Shown: positions 43,399 to 53,739, counted from the stretch's first letter. The stretch is DNA of 64,000 bases from Streptomyces chromofuscus (GCF_015160875.1 NZ_CP063374.1:3847501-3911500), one strand, 5' to 3'. The notes: a model not told the origin generated them from the sequence alone. Made by a program: numbers and translations.

Positions 43399-44499
43399 GT
43401 GACCGACGTAACCGGCGCACCTGCTGATGTACTGCACACCCTGTTCCACTCGGACCAGGGCGGTCATGAGCAAGTCGTCCTCTGCCAGGACCGCGCGACC
43501 GGCCTGAAGGCCGTGATCGCCGTCCACTCCACCGCCCTGGGCCCCGCGCTCGGCGGTACCCGCTTCTACCCGTACGCCAACGAGGCCGATGCCGTCGCCG
43601 ACGCGCTCAACCTGGCGCGCGGGATGTCGTACAAGAACGCCATGGCCGGGCTGGACCACGGCGGCGGCAAGGCAGTGATCATCGGCGACCCCGAGCGGAT
43701 CAAGACCGAGGAACTGCTGCTCGCCTACGGCCGCTTCGTGGCCTCCCTCGGTGGCCGGTACGTCACCGCCTGCGACGTCGGCACGTACGTCGCCGACATG
43801 GACGTCGTGGCCCGCGAGTGCCGCTGGACCACCGGGCGCTCCCCCGAGAACGGCGGCGCCGGCGACTCCTCCGTCCTCACCGCCTTCGGCGTCTACCAGG
43901 GCATGCGCGCCTCCGCCCAGCACCTGTGGGGCGACCCGTCGCTGCGCGGCCGCCGGGTCGGCATCGCCGGTGTCGGCAAGGTCGGTCACCACCTGGTGGA
44001 GCACCTGATGGCCGAGAGCGCCGAGGTCTTCGTCACGGACGTGCGCGAGGACGCCGTCCGCCGGGTCACCGAGCGGCACCCGAGCGTCAAGGCGGTCGCC
44101 GACACCGACGCGCTGATCCGCGTCGACGGCCTGGACATCTACGCCCCCTGCGCGCTCGGCGGGGCGCTGAACGACTACTCCGTGCCGGTGCTGACCGCGC
44201 GCGTGGTGTGCGGCGCGGCGAACAACCAGCTCGCCCACCCGGGTGTCGAGAAGGACCTCGCCGACCGCGGGATCCTCTACGCGCCCGACTACGTGGTGAA
44301 CGCCGGCGGGGTCATCCAGGTCGCCGACGAACTGCACGGTTTCGACTTCGACCGGTGCAAGGCGAAGGCGGCGAAGATCTACGACACCACGCTGGCCATA
44401 TTCGCACGTGCGAAGGACGACGGGATTCCGCCGGCCGCCGCGGCCGACCGGATCGCCGAGCAGCGGATGGCGGAGGGTCGCGCGGCGCGCGGATGGTGA
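43399..44499 (+). CDS. vdh: valine (branched-chain amino acid) dehydrogenase
   Basis: A 366-residue Glu/Leu/Phe/Val dehydrogenase. The substrate-binding catalytic lysine is in [12 protein letters not shown] (about residue 95), [13 protein letters not shown] follows, and the NAD-binding motif is [12 protein letters not shown] (about residue 193). It oxidatively deaminates valine, leucine and isoleucine to 2-oxo acids, supplying branched primers for fatty acids and polyketides in Streptomyces. GTG at 43399 has AGGAG eight bases upstream. The upstream region has a palindrome and an unusually perfect isolated Shine-Dalgarno-like sequence. Confidence 0.95.
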   Translation: MTDVTGAPADVLHTLFHSDQGGHEQVVLCQDRATGLKAVIAVHSTALGPALGGTRFYPYANEADAVADALNLARGMSYKNAMAGLDHGGGKAVIIGDPERIKTEELLLAYGRFVASLGGRYVTACDVGTYVADMDVVARECRWTTGRSPENGGAGDSSVLTAFGVYQGMRASAQHLWGDPSLRGRRVGIAGVGKVGHHLVEHLMAESAEVFVTDVREDAVRRVTERHPSVKAVADTDALIRVDGLDIYAPCALGGALNDYSVPVLTARVVCGAANNQLAHPGVEKDLADRGILYAPDYVVNAGGVIQVADELHGFDFDRCKAKAAKIYDTTLAIFARAKDDGIPPAAAADRIAEQRMAEGRAARGW

Positions 44500-44802
44500 C
44501 GTTCCGCGGGGCCCGTCCGGAGGTTCGAGCGGTACCTGCCGGTCGACAGTTGGAGAGAACTCTCACTTCGACCGGCGGGTCGTGCGCCGATAAGTGGTTA
44601 AAATCGCCACTGACCAGCGAGGACGGGGCGCCTCAAAGGTTCTGGGCACACGCGCGTGCTGCGGGCGACGTACCGTATGGGCGCGGGCTCAGGTACCGTG
44701 GAAGCCCTACGGACCGGTCTCTCCACGGAGAGCCCGTTCCGGATCATGAACGCGTGTCAAGACTCTGGGGCCGTCGAGCCCCGTCGTTGAGGGGGTCGAG
44801 CC
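44500..44802. other. intergenic region between vdh and DUF3073 gene
   Basis: A 303-bp gap holding a vdh terminator hairpin (44539-44575) and a short hairpin AGTGG/CCACT near 44595-44613, followed by the DUF3073 promoter. No gene is supported. Confidence 0.5.
44539..44575 (+). terminator. hairpin after vdh
   Basis: CCGGTCGA (44539-44546) and TCGACCGG (44568-44575) enclose a second stem GAGAG/CTCTC. It is 40 bp beyond the vdh stop and has no U tract. Confidence 0.6.
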
Positions 44803-45057
44803 ATGGGGCGCGGCCGGGCCAAGGCCAAGCAGACGAAGGTCGCCCGCCAGCTGAAGTACAACAGCGGTGGGACGGACCTCTCACGCCTGGCTGAGGAGCT
44901 GGGCGCATCGACGTCGAACACGTCACCGAACACCAACGGTGACCGGTTCGAGGACGATGAGCACGACGACGACCTGTACGCACGGTACGCCGACCTCTAT
45001 GAGGACGACGACGAGGACGAGGACGACGATTCCTCGCGCCACCGTCGCGGCGCTTGA
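44803..45057 (+). CDS. DUF3073-family protein
   Basis: An 84-residue highly charged protein: a basic N-terminus (MGRGRAKAKQTKVARQLKY), a short conserved middle, and a very acidic C-terminus (DLYEDDDEDEDDDSS) ending in basic residues. This is the DUF3073 family of unknown function, conserved in actinobacteria next to purM. It may be a nucleic-acid-binding or disordered protein (inference). A GAGGGGG-rich site precedes the ATG. It is convergent with purM, with a shared terminator between them. Confidence 0.9.
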   Translation: MGRGRAKAKQTKVARQLKYNSGGTDLSRLAEELGASTSNTSPNTNGDRFEDDEHDDDLYARYADLYEDDDEDEDDDSSRHRRGA

Positions 45058-45073
45058 CCTTGCACTGAGCAGC

Positions 45074-45107
45074 AACCCGGTCGGTGACCTCGGTCACCGA
45101 CCGGGTT
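45074..45107. terminator. bidirectional terminator between DUF3073 gene and purM
   Basis: A perfect 16-bp stem (45074-45089 with 45092-45107) and 2-base loop separate the convergent genes. Confidence 0.88.
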
Positions 45108-45126
45108 CTGTGCTGCCCGCGGGGTC

Positions 45127-46227
45127 TCAGCCGGCGTAGTCGCTCACCAGGGCCGCGCCCGTGGTGTGCTCGCCACGGTCCGTGATCTCACCGGCGACCC
45201 AGGCCTCGACCCCACGGTCGGCCAGCGTCGCCAGGGCCACCTCGGTGGACTCCTCCGGGACGATCGCCATCATGCCGACGCCCATGTTGAGCGTCTTCTC
45301 CAGCTCCAGGCGTTCCACCTCGCCCGTGCTGCCGACGAGGTCGAAGATCGGCGCCGGCGTCCAGGTCGAGCGGTCCACGACCGCGTGCAGGTGGTCCGGG
45401 ACGACACGGGCCAGGTTGGCCGCGAGTCCACCGCCGGTGATGTGGCTGAAGGCGTGCACCTCGGTGGTACGGGTGAGCGCGAGGCAGTCCAGCGAGTAGA
45501 TCTTCGTCGGCTCCAGCAGCTCCTCGCCGAGGGTGCGGCCGAGGTCGTCGATGTGGGCGTCGAGGGACAGCCCGGCCTGGTTCAGCAGGACGTGCCGGAC
45601 CAGCGAGTACCCGTTCGAGTGAAGACCGGAGGCCGCCATGGCGATGACGGCGTCACCCGTTCGGATGCGATCCGCGCCGAGCAGCCGGTCGGCCTCCACC
45701 ACGCCCGTACCGGCGCCGGCGACGTCGAAGTCGTCCTCGCCCAGCAGACCGGGGTGCTCGGCCGTCTCGCCGCCCACCAGGGCGCAGCCGGCCAGCACAC
45801 AGCCCTCGGCGATGCCCTTGACGATGGCCGCGACACGCTCGGGGTGCACCTTGCCGACGCAGATGTAGTCGGTCATGAACAGCGGCTCCGCGCCGCACAC
45901 CACGATGTCGTCCATGACCATCGCGACCAGGTCGTGGCCGATCGTGTCGTACACGCCCATCTGGCGGGCCACGTCGACCTTGGTGCCCACGCCGTCCGTG
46001 GCCGAGGCCAGCAGGGGACGCTCGTAGCGCTTGAGGGCGGAGGCGTCGAAGAGGCCGGCGAAACCGCCGAGGCCGCCGAGCACCTCGGGGCGCTGTGTCT
46101 TCTTCACCCACTCCTTCATCAGCTCGACCGCGCGGTCGCCCGCCTCGATGTCGACACCGGCGGCCGCGTAGGAAGCACCGGTGACAGGACCCGTCGCCGG
46201 AGGCGACTGATTGTCTGCAGCAGACAT
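45127..46227 (-). CDS. purM: phosphoribosylformylglycinamidine cyclo-ligase
   Basis: A 366-residue AIR synthetase for the fifth purine step, closing the imidazole ring with ATP. Visible family motifs are ATDGVGTKVDVARQM, GHDLVAMVMDDIVVCGAEPLFMTDY, GCALVGGETAEHPG and FSHITGGGLAANLARVVP. The Ala/Pro-rich N-terminus is normal for actinobacteria. It lies 70 bp downstream of purF on the same strand and is probably co-transcribed with it. Confidence 0.97.
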   Translation of the reverse strand: MSAADNQSPPATGPVTGASYAAAGVDIEAGDRAVELMKEWVKKTQRPEVLGGLGGFAGLFDASALKRYERPLLASATDGVGTKVDVARQMGVYDTIGHDLVAMVMDDIVVCGAEPLFMTDYICVGKVHPERVAAIVKGIAEGCVLAGCALVGGETAEHPGLLGEDDFDVAGAGTGVVEADRLLGADRIRTGDAVIAMAASGLHSNGYSLVRHVLLNQAGLSLDAHIDDLGRTLGEELLEPTKIYSLDCLALTRTTEVHAFSHITGGGLAANLARVVPDHLHAVVDRSTWTPAPIFDLVGSTGEVERLELEKTLNMGVGMMAIVPEESTEVALATLADRGVEAWVAGEITDRGEHTTGAALVSDYAG

Positions 46228-46297
46228 TGCCTGAGATCTTTCGGGTTGGTAACGGGTTGTCTGGGGGACACCCCCAGGCCCCCTGAGGCTCGGGCGC

Positions 46298-47824
46298 CTA
46301 CGGACGGCGGATCGCGTCCGCCGCGGCGGTGGCCGCCGGGCCGGCCGCCAGCTCGGTCTCCAGGAGCCGCTTGCCCAGCAGCTCGGGGTCCGGGAGCTCC
46401 ATCGGGTACTCGCCGTCGAAGCAGGCGCGGCAGAGGTTCGGTTTGGCGATGCTGGTCGCCTCGATCATGCCGTCGGTGGAGATGTACGCCAGGGAGTCGG
46501 CGCCGAGCGAGGTGCCGATCTCGTCGATGGTCATGCCGTTGGCGATGAGCTCGGCGCGGGTGGCGAAGTCGATGCCGAAGAAGCAGGGCCACTTCACGGG
46601 CGGCGAGGAGATCCGGATGTGCACCTCGGCGGCGCCGGCCTCGCGGAGCATGCGCACCAGGGCGCGCTGGGTGTTGCCGCGGACGATCGAGTCGTCGACG
46701 ACGACCAGCCGCTTGCCCTTGATGACTTCCTTCAGCGGGTTCAGCTTCAGGCGGATGCCGAGCTGCCGGATGGTCTGGGAGGGCTGGATGAACGTACGGC
46801 CGACGTACGCGTTCTTCACCAGACCGGCGCCGAACGGGATGCCGGAGGCCTCGGCGTAGCCGATGGCGGCCGGGGTGCCGGATTCCGGGGTCGCTATGAC
46901 CAGGTCGGCCTCGGCGGGCGCTTCCTTGGCGAGGCGGCGGCCCATCTCGACGCGGGAGAGGTACACGTTCCGGCCGGCGATGTCGGTGTCGGGGCGGGCC
47001 AGGTAGACGTACTCGAAGACGCAGCCCTTGGGCTTCGCGTCCGCGAATCGGGAGGTGCGCAGGCCGTTCTCGTCGATGGCGAGGAACTCGCCCGGTTCCA
47101 CCTCGCGGACGAAGCTGGCGCCGACGATGTCGAGGGCGGCGGTCTCCGAGGCGACGACCCAGCCGCGCTCCAGGCGGCCGAGGACCAGCGGGCGGATGCC
47201 CTGCGGGTCGCGGGCGGCGTACAGGGTGTGCTCGTCCATGAAGGCGAGGCTGAAGGCGCCCCTGACCTGAGGCAGGACGACCGGGGCGGCCTCCTCGACG
47301 GTCAGCGGCTTGCCGTCGGCGTCGACCTGGGCGGCGAGCAGCGCCGTCAGCAGGTCGGTGTCGTTGGTTGCGGCGACCCGGGTGGTGCGGCCGTCCTGCT
47401 TGGGCAGTTCGGCGACCATCTCGGCGAGCTGGGCGGTGTTGACCAGGTTGCCGTTGTGGCCGAGCGCGATGGAGCCGTGCGCGGTGGCCCGGAACGTCGG
47501 CTGGGCGTTCTCCCACACCGAGGCGCCGGTGGTGGAGTAGCGGGCGTGACCGACCGCGATGTGACCCTGGAGGGAGCCGAGCGAGGTCTCGTCGAAGACC
47601 TGAGAGACCAGGCCCATGTCCTTGAAGACGAGGATCTGGGAGCCGTTGCTGACCGCGATTCCCGCGGATTCCTGGCCCCGATGCTGGAGGGCGTAGAGCC
47701 CGAAGTACGTGAGCTTTGCGACCTCTTCGCCCGGAGCCCAGACACCGAAGACGCCGCATGCGTCCTGGGGGCCCTTCTCGCCGGGAAGCAGATCGTGATT
47801 GAGTCGACCGTCACCACGTGGCAC
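46298..47824 (-). CDS. purF: amidophosphoribosyltransferase
   Basis: A 508-residue enzyme for the first committed purine step (PRPP + glutamine to phosphoribosylamine). The N-terminal propeptide of about 22 residues precedes the catalytic Cys of DACGVFGVW; QHRGQESAG and GHNGNLVN complete the glutaminase site. The PRPP motif is VVVDDSIVRGNT. Cysteines in SSPPVKWPCFFGIDF and NLCRACFDGEYP fit the [4Fe-4S]-type Bacillus class. The start is GTG at 47824. Confidence 0.97.
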   Translation of the reverse strand: MPRGDGRLNHDLLPGEKGPQDACGVFGVWAPGEEVAKLTYFGLYALQHRGQESAGIAVSNGSQILVFKDMGLVSQVFDETSLGSLQGHIAVGHARYSTTGASVWENAQPTFRATAHGSIALGHNGNLVNTAQLAEMVAELPKQDGRTTRVAATNDTDLLTALLAAQVDADGKPLTVEEAAPVVLPQVRGAFSLAFMDEHTLYAARDPQGIRPLVLGRLERGWVVASETAALDIVGASFVREVEPGEFLAIDENGLRTSRFADAKPKGCVFEYVYLARPDTDIAGRNVYLSRVEMGRRLAKEAPAEADLVIATPESGTPAAIGYAEASGIPFGAGLVKNAYVGRTFIQPSQTIRQLGIRLKLNPLKEVIKGKRLVVVDDSIVRGNTQRALVRMLREAGAAEVHIRISSPPVKWPCFFGIDFATRAELIANGMTIDEIGTSLGADSLAYISTDGMIEATSIAKPNLCRACFDGEYPMELPDPELLGKRLLETELAAGPAATAAADAIRRP

Positions 47825-47885
47825 GCCCCCGAGTGTAGGCGAGGTCGACCACTGGTCCGAATTGGGGATACCGGTCAGTAACGGA

Positions 47886-48698
47886 TCACCGCTCGGCGGT
47901 GGCGGTCACCGTTTCGCCGTTTTCGCTGGTCAGCGTGAGGGTCCGGTGCTCCAGGCGGTAGCTCACCGTGCTGTCGAAGAGGCGCAGGAGACGCTTTTCG
48001 GTAGCCATGAGTGAGGCTTCGCACATCATGCGCGTGGTGGACGCGGGGCCGAGGGTGATGCGGCCGTCGCGGACGGTGGCGTCGGCGTTGACCTTGTTGC
48101 AGGTGAGCCGGCCGCCGACGGAGCCCGCGGCCTTGTCGAACGTGAGGTGCGCCGTGCCCTCGGCGCCGGCGGGCAGGGGCTCCGCGACCCCGTCCGGGCC
48201 GCCCTCGCCGAGGGTCGTGACCGTCCACCGCGTCCCGTACAGGGGGGCCGCCCGCTCCTCGGTCAGGCGGACGGTGTCCCCGGCCTCCGTGGTGAGGGTC
48301 AGGCGGTCGCCGCTGACCTCGGTCCGCAGCGGGCCGTCGGCGAGGGTGCGGGCGAGGTTCTCCTCGAAGGTCATGGGCCCTTCCTCGCAGGCCATCTCTG
48401 TCACCGTCGCGTCGCCGAGCCGGACGCGGTCGCCGTCGAAGGTGGCCTGCGCGCTGAAGTGGTTGCAGCCGTAGTTGCCCTGCGCCCTGCCGCTGTCGTC
48501 GATCGTGACGTACGCGTCGGCGGGGGCGTCGTGCTCCGTGCCGTCGACGGTGACGCTGTCGACGGTCCAGTGGACGCCCGTGACGGGCTTGCCTGCGTCG
48601 GCCGTCGTGCTGCCCGCCTGCTCGGTGCCGCAGGCGGCGGCGAGGGGGAGGAGAGCGAGGGCCGCGGTGCGGGTGATGCGCTGCTTCTGCCTGTACAT
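47886..48698 (-). CDS. META-domain lipoprotein
   Basis: A 270-residue lipoprotein. Lipobox LPLAAAC places the acylated Cys at about residue 23. Two META (HslJ-like) domains follow, each with a paired-Cys pattern: NYGCNHFSA...MACEEG and RLTCNKVNA...MMCEAS. META proteins are heat- or stress-linked surface proteins of unclear activity. It lies 62 bp upstream of purF on the same strand but is functionally unrelated as far as can be seen. Confidence 0.9.
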   Translation of the reverse strand: MYRQKQRITRTAALALLPLAAACGTEQAGSTTADAGKPVTGVHWTVDSVTVDGTEHDAPADAYVTIDDSGRAQGNYGCNHFSAQATFDGDRVRLGDATVTEMACEEGPMTFEENLARTLADGPLRTEVSGDRLTLTTEAGDTVRLTEERAAPLYGTRWTVTTLGEGGPDGVAEPLPAGAEGTAHLTFDKAAGSVGGRLTCNKVNADATVRDGRITLGPASTTRMMCEASLMATEKRLLRLFDSTVSYRLEHRTLTLTSENGETVTATAER

Positions 48699-48776
48699 GC
48701 CGGTTCGACGGGACGGGTGGGGTGATTGGTTCCCCCCACCCCCAGACGTTCGGACCCTCGGACCATCGGCGGGCCC

Positions 48777-49574
48777 TCAGGCCATCAGCGGGAGGAGTTT
48801 CCCCAGGTCGGCCCGTTCGCCGCTGGCGCTCACCCTGGCCTGTGCGACGGCGTCCGTCCAGGTGAGGCGGCCGGTCGCGAGCCGGATCCAGGTCAGCGGG
48901 TCGGTCTCGACGACATTGGGCGGGGTGCCGCGGGTGTGCCTCGGCCCCTCGACACACTGCACCACCGCGTACGGCGGGATGCGCACCTCGGTCGAACCGC
49001 CGGGGGCCTTCGCGGCGAGCGCGTCGGCGAGGAGCCGGGTGGCCGCGGCGAGGGCCTGCCGGTCGTAGGGGACGTCGAGGCCCGGGACGGCGGCGTTCAG
49101 ATCGTCGGTGTGGACGACGAGTTCCACCGTACGGGTGACGACGTAGTCGGCCAGGGGGAGCGCGCCGGCGCTGGTGGCGAGCAGGCGGGTGCCTGGGTGG
49201 GCGTCCAAGGCGGCGGTGAAGCGCCGTTCGACGTCGGCGAGGTGGGCGTCGACGTCGGCGTGCTGCCCGGCGAGACAGCGGGCGGTCTCGGCGATGGCGG
49301 GCGCGTCGGCGGCGATGGCGGCGGGCCAGTCGGTCGGCGCCGCGTCCTGCCGCCGGGGCTCGGCCTCGTCGACCAGCCGGCTGACGGCCGCGAGGGCCAT
49401 CCCGATGTGCGCGACCAGGTCCCGCACGGTCCAGTCCCCCAGCCGGGTGGGCAGGGCGAGTTGCTCGGGCGTGAGCCCGCGGACCGCTTCCCGGACGGCC
49501 CCGAACTGCGCCAGCACGGCAGCGCGGGTCTTGGCGGGGTCGTAGGCGCGGGGGCGCTTCTTGGCCGGTGACAT
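48777..49574 (-). CDS. maleylpyruvate isomerase-family mycothiol-dependent enzyme
   Basis: A protein of about 265 residues. The N-terminal DinB/MDMPI-like helical bundle contains LGDWTVRDLVAHIGMALAAVSRL with a metal-binding His, and a second conserved His is in VVHTDDLNAA. The C-terminal part (about residues 185-265) resembles the sterol-carrier/MDMPI C-terminal fold. Family members use mycothiol as cofactor; the substrate here is unknown. ATG at 49574 is chosen over upstream in-frame codons that lack family similarity. It is separated from purL by a terminator. Confidence 0.85.
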   Translation of the reverse strand: MSPAKKRPRAYDPAKTRAAVLAQFGAVREAVRGLTPEQLALPTRLGDWTVRDLVAHIGMALAAVSRLVDEAEPRRQDAAPTDWPAAIAADAPAIAETARCLAGQHADVDAHLADVERRFTAALDAHPGTRLLATSAGALPLADYVVTRTVELVVHTDDLNAAVPGLDVPYDRQALAAATRLLADALAAKAPGGSTEVRIPPYAVVQCVEGPRHTRGTPPNVVETDPLTWIRLATGRLTWTDAVAQARVSASGERADLGKLLPLMA

Positions 49575-49647
49575 GGCCGTGAGCCTACGGTTCCGGGCCG
49601 GCCGGGACGACCGCCGGGCACGGGAAGGCACGAGGGAGGCAGGGTGG

Positions 49648-49677
49648 AAGGCCCCGCCCGGTGCCGGGCGGGGCCTT
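49648..49677. terminator. terminator of the purSQL operon
   Basis: A perfect 14-bp stem (49648-49661 with 49664-49677) and 2-base loop lie 17 bp after the purL stop. Confidence 0.88.
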
Positions 49678-49693
49678 TCACGGGGTGCCGGGA

Positions 49694-51952
49694 CTACGCG
49701 AGCAGCGCCGGGATGGTCGCCTCGTGCGCCTCGCGCAGCTCCTCCAGGGAGAGGGCGAACTCGCCCTGGACGTCGACCGTGGCGCCGTCGACGACGCCGA
49801 TGCGCGTGACCGGGAGGCCGCGGGCGCCGCACATGTCGGTGAAGCGCAGTTCCTCGGAGCGCGGGACGGCGACGATCGCGCGGCCCGCGGACTCGGAGAA
49901 GAGGAACGTGAAGGCGTCCAGGCCGTCGGGGGCGACCAGGCGGGCGCCCTTGCCGCCGAGCAGCGCCGACTCGACGACCGCCTGGATCAGGCCGCCGTCC
50001 GACAGGTCGTGCGCGGAGTCGATCATGCCGTCGCGGGAGGCGGAGATCAGGATCTCGGCGAGCAGGCGCTCGCGCTCCAGGTCCACCTCGGGCGGCAGTC
50101 CGCCGAGGTGGTCGTGGACGACCTGGGACCAGGCCGAGCCGCCGAACTCCTCACGCGTGTCGCCGAGGAGGTAGAGCAGCTGGCCCTCCTCCTGGAAGGC
50201 GACCGGCGTGCGGCGGGCGACGTCGTCGATGACGCCGAGGACCGCGACGACCGGCGTCGGGTGGATGGCCGCCTCGCCCGTCTGGTTGTAGAGCGAGACG
50301 TTGCCGCCGGTGACCGGCGTACCCAGCTGCCGGCAGGCGTCCGCCAGACCGCGCACGGCCTCGGCGAACTGCCACATCACCGCCGGGTCCTCGGGTGAGC
50401 CGAAGTTGAGGCAGTCGGAGACCGCCAGCGGCTTGGCGCCGGTCGTGGCCACGTTGCGGTAGGCCTCGGCGAGGGCCAGCTGGGCGCCCGTGTAGGGGTC
50501 CAGCTTGGCGTACCGGCCGTTGCCGTCCGTCGCGATGGCGACGCCCAGGCCGGTCTCCTCGTCGATCCGGATCATGCCCGAGTCCTCGGGCTGGGCGAGG
50601 ACGGTGTTGCCCTGCACGAAGCGGTCGTACTGCGAGGTGATCCACTTCTTGGACGCCTGGTTCGGGGACCCGACCAGCTTCAGGACCTGGTCCTTCAGCT
50701 CCTCGGCGGTCTGCGGGCGCGGCAGCTTGCCCGCGTCGTCCGCCTGGAGCTCGTCCTGCCAGGACGGGCGGGCGTAGGGGCGCTCGTACGTCGGTCCTTC
50801 GTGGGCGACGGTGCGCGGGTCGACGTCGACGATCTTCTCGCCGTGCCAGTAGATCTCCAGCCGGTCGCCGTCGGTCACCTCGCCGATGACGGTGGCGATG
50901 ACGTCCCACTTCTCGCAGATCTCCAGGAAGCGGTCGACCTTGCCCGGCTCGACGACCGCGCACATCCGCTCCTGCGACTCGCTCATCAGGATCTCCTCGG
51001 GGGAGAGCGTCGAGTCGCGCAGGGGTACGTCGTCGAGGACGACGGTCATGCCGCCGGAGCCGTTGGAGGCCAGCTCGGACGTGGCGCAGGACAGGCCCGC
51101 CGCGCCGAGGTCCTGGATGCCGACGACCAGCTTCTCCCGGAACGCCTCCAGGGTGCACTCGATGAGGAGCTTCTCCTGGAAGGGGTCGCCCACCTGGACG
51201 GCGGGGCGCTTGGAGGGCTTGGCGTCGTCGAAGGTCTCGGAGGCCAGGATCGACGCGCCGCCGATGCCGTCGCCGCCGGTCCGGGCGCCGTACAGGATGA
51301 CCTTGTTGCCCGCGCCGGACGCCTTCGCGAGGTGGATGTCCTCGTGCCGCATCACGCCGATGCAGCCGGCGTTGACCAGCGGGTTGCCCTGGTAGACGGC
51401 GTCGAAGACGACCTCGCCGCCGATGTTGGGCAGGCCCAGGCAGTTGCCGTAGCCGCCGATGCCGGCGACGACGCCGGGCAGGACGCGCTTGGTGTCGGGG
51501 TGGTCGGCGGCGCCGAAACGCAGCGGGTCGACCACCGCGACCGGGCGGGCGCCCATCGCGATGATGTCGCGGACGATGCCGCCGACACCCGTGGCCGCGC
51601 CCTGGTAGGGCTCGACGTACGACGGGTGGTTGTGCGACTCGACCTTGAAGGTGACCGCGTAGCCCTGACCGACGTCCACGACGCCGGCGTTCTCGCCGAT
51701 GCCCACCAGCAGCGCGTCGCTCTGCGGCGCCTTCTCGCCGAACTGGCGGAGGTGCACCTTGGAGGACTTGTAGCTGCAGTGCTCGGACCACATCACCGAG
51801 TACATGGCGAGCTCGGCGCCGGTCGGGCGGCGGCCGAGGATCTCGACGACCCGTTCGTACTCGTCCTTCTTCAGGCCCAGTTCGGCCCAGGGCAGCTCGA
51901 CGTCGGGGGTCGCGGCCGCGTGCTCGACCGTGTCCAGAGGCGTCCTGCTCAT
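49694..51952 (-). CDS. purL: phosphoribosylformylglycinamidine synthase, PurL subunit
   Basis: A 752-residue small-type PurL that works in complex with PurQ and PurS. Motifs include [54 protein letters not shown] and the glycine-rich HDLSDGGL segment. It uses ATP and ammonia from PurQ to convert FGAR to FGAM. Its ATG overlaps the purQ stop by 4 bp (ATGA), so the three subunits are translationally coupled. It is followed by a strong terminator. Confidence 0.98.
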   Translation of the reverse strand: MSRTPLDTVEHAAATPDVELPWAELGLKKDEYERVVEILGRRPTGAELAMYSVMWSEHCSYKSSKVHLRQFGEKAPQSDALLVGIGENAGVVDVGQGYAVTFKVESHNHPSYVEPYQGAATGVGGIVRDIIAMGARPVAVVDPLRFGAADHPDTKRVLPGVVAGIGGYGNCLGLPNIGGEVVFDAVYQGNPLVNAGCIGVMRHEDIHLAKASGAGNKVILYGARTGGDGIGGASILASETFDDAKPSKRPAVQVGDPFQEKLLIECTLEAFREKLVVGIQDLGAAGLSCATSELASNGSGGMTVVLDDVPLRDSTLSPEEILMSESQERMCAVVEPGKVDRFLEICEKWDVIATVIGEVTDGDRLEIYWHGEKIVDVDPRTVAHEGPTYERPYARPSWQDELQADDAGKLPRPQTAEELKDQVLKLVGSPNQASKKWITSQYDRFVQGNTVLAQPEDSGMIRIDEETGLGVAIATDGNGRYAKLDPYTGAQLALAEAYRNVATTGAKPLAVSDCLNFGSPEDPAVMWQFAEAVRGLADACRQLGTPVTGGNVSLYNQTGEAAIHPTPVVAVLGVIDDVARRTPVAFQEEGQLLYLLGDTREEFGGSAWSQVVHDHLGGLPPEVDLERERLLAEILISASRDGMIDSAHDLSDGGLIQAVVESALLGGKGARLVAPDGLDAFTFLFSESAGRAIVAVPRSEELRFTDMCGARGLPVTRIGVVDGATVDVQGEFALSLEELREAHEATIPALLA

Positions 51953-52629
51953 GCGTTGACCAGCTTCTTGAGGATCGAGGTGAAGAAGGGCAGGCCGTCG
52001 GTGCGGCCGGTGCCGATGAGGGACTCGACGGCATGCTCGGGGTGCGGCATCAGGCCGACGACGTTGCCGGCCTCGTTGGTGACGCCGGCGATGTCGCGCA
52101 GCGAGCCGTTGGGGTTGACGTCCAGGTAGCGGAAGGCGACCCGGCCCTCGGCCTCCAGCTCGTCGAGCGTGCGCTCATCGGCGACGTACTGCCCGTCGAT
52201 GTTCTTCAGCGGGATGTGGATCTCCTGGCCGGCGCTGTAGTCGCTGGTCCAGGCGGTCCGGTCGTTCTCCACCCGCAGCTTCTGGTCGCGGCAGATGAAG
52301 TGCAGGTGGTTGTTGCGCAGCATCGTGCCGGGCAGCAGGTGGGCCTCGGTGAGGATCTGGAAGCCGTTGCAGATGCCGAGGACCGGCAGGCCGGCCTTCG
52401 CCTGCTCGATCAGGGACTCCATCACCGGCGAGAAGCGGGCGATGGCTCCGGCGCGCAGATAGTCGCCGTAGGAGAAACCTCCGCACAGCACCACCGCGTC
52501 GACCTGCTTGAGGTCCTTGTCCTTGTGCCAGAGGGCGACGGGTTCGGCGCCGGCGATACGGATCGCGCGCTGCGTGTCCCGGTCGTCGAGACTCCCCGGG
52601 AAAGTGACGACGCCAATACGAGCGGTCAC
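51949..52629 (-). CDS. purQ: phosphoribosylformylglycinamidine synthase, glutaminase subunit
   Basis: A 226-residue class-I glutamine amidotransferase. The nucleophilic Cys is in [14 protein letters not shown] and the His/Glu pair in [10 protein letters not shown]. The oxyanion region is [19 protein letters not shown]. It supplies ammonia to PurL within the PurSQL complex. It overlaps both purL (4 bp) and purS (4 bp). Confidence 0.97.
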   Translation of the reverse strand: MTARIGVVTFPGSLDDRDTQRAIRIAGAEPVALWHKDKDLKQVDAVVLCGGFSYGDYLRAGAIARFSPVMESLIEQAKAGLPVLGICNGFQILTEAHLLPGTMLRNNHLHFICRDQKLRVENDRTAWTSDYSAGQEIHIPLKNIDGQYVADERTLDELEAEGRVAFRYLDVNPNGSLRDIAGVTNEAGNVVGLMPHPEHAVESLIGTGRTDGLPFFTSILKKLVNA

Positions 52630-52889
52630 TTCACGGCCTCCGCGACTTCCTCCACCTTGACGGTGAAGTCCTCGATCACGGTGTTGGCGAGGAAGGATTC
52701 CGCGAGCTCGTGGATGCGGGCGAGCGCGGCCTCGTCGACCGGTCCGTCAACTTCCAGTTCGAATCGCTTTCCCTGACGTACGTCGGAGATGCCGTCGAAA
52801 CCGAGGCGCGGCAGCGCGCGCTGCACCGCCTGGCCCTGGGGGTCGAGGATCTCCGGCTTGAGCATGACGTCGACTACGACGCGTGCCAC
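52626..52889 (-). CDS. purS: phosphoribosylformylglycinamidine synthase, PurS subunit
   Basis: An 87-residue structural subunit that bridges PurQ and PurL ([22 protein letters not shown]...FELEVDG). The GTG at 52889 has GGGAG five bases upstream and matches the usual [10 protein letters not shown] start; the GTG at 52895 overlaps that site. It is the first gene of purSQL. Confidence 0.95.
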   Translation of the reverse strand: MARVVVDVMLKPEILDPQGQAVQRALPRLGFDGISDVRQGKRFELEVDGPVDEAALARIHELAESFLANTVIEDFTVKVEEVAEAVK

Positions 52890-53199
52890 TGGCACTCCCG
52901 GTGTGTGGTGCTGAGCAGGTTCCTTCAGACTACCCGCACAAAATTTCTACGCGGGTAGAGTTGTAGGAAGCTACGGATCGATGGTCACGGTCGAGCATCG
53001 GCGGGGTGCGTTCACGAAAAGTTCCGGGAAAGATCCGAGATCCACCCGCGGCAGCTATTGCGTTGGGACACGCGGAGAGATTTAGTCGGGCTTCACAATG
53101 CTTTGCCGGGCACTGTACAAATGAATTGGCAATAGCCGACACTCGGCATGTCGTCGCAGCTGAGCTGGATAGACGTGCCGTACGAAGGGACCGATATTC
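52890..53199. other. divergent region between purS and lsr2 paralogue
   Basis: A 310-bp gap, clearly AT-richer than surroundings (especially 52935-52975 and 53090-53145). It contains the divergent promoters of the purine operon and of the Lsr2-type gene. A TAGTCT on the minus strand could be a purS -10. AT-richness would favour Lsr2 binding. No gene is seen. Confidence 0.5.
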
Positions 53200-53517
53200 G
53201 TGGCGCAGAAGGTCGTGGTCACTCTCTTTGACGACATCGACGGCTCGGAAGCGGCGGAAACGATCGCCTTCGGACTCGACGGCAAGTCGTACGAGATCGA
53301 CCTGAATCCAGCCAATGCCAAGAAACTGCGTAAGGCGCTCGCGCCCTACGTGGAGGCCGGCCGCAAGCGGTCGAAGTCGGGCAAGGCCTACCGGCAGACG
53401 GAGGTCGCCCCCGACCCGGCGGCCGTGCGGGCCTGGGCGCAGGCCAACAAGATGGACGTCCCCGCGCGGGGCCGCATCCCCAAGAAGGTCTACGAGGCGT
53501 TCGCCGCGGCCCAGTGA
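53200..53517 (+). CDS. Lsr2-like nucleoid-associated protein
   Basis: A 105-residue Lsr2 family protein. The N-terminal dimerisation domain (VVVTLFDDIDGSEAAETIAFGLDGKSYEIDL) and C-terminal AT-hook-like domain (AVRAWAQANKMDVPARGRIPKKVYEAF) with the RGR core are intact. Lsr2 binds AT-rich DNA and silences horizontally acquired or specialised-metabolite genes. Its position divergent from purS is that of the second Streptomyces paralogue (often called LsrL). The start is GTG at 53200, with AAGGGA about ten bases upstream. Confidence 0.95.
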   Translation: MAQKVVVTLFDDIDGSEAAETIAFGLDGKSYEIDLNPANAKKLRKALAPYVEAGRKRSKSGKAYRQTEVAPDPAAVRAWAQANKMDVPARGRIPKKVYEAFAAAQ

Positions 53518-53667
53518 GCCGGTCGCCGCACCCGACTCCGTGAGCCGGGGCCGACGGGCGTTCAGCCGGCCCTCGGAGCAACCGACTTGCACAGCACCCC
53601 AGGTGATCAGCTAGAGTCTGGAGCACGCCGAAGGGCGGGGCGGAAAAGCCCAGCTCACGGAGTACAT

Positions 53668-53739
53668 GCGGGTGTAGTTCAGTAGTAGAACATCCCCCTT
53701 CCAGGGGGAAGGCGCAGTGTGCGATTCCTGTCACCCGCT
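53668..53739 (+). tRNA. tRNA-Gly (TCC)
   Basis: A 72-base cloverleaf with acceptor GCGGGTG/CACCCGC and anticodon arm TCCCC-CTTCCAG-GGGGA. It lies 81 bp before tRNA-Gly(GCC). Confidence 0.94.
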
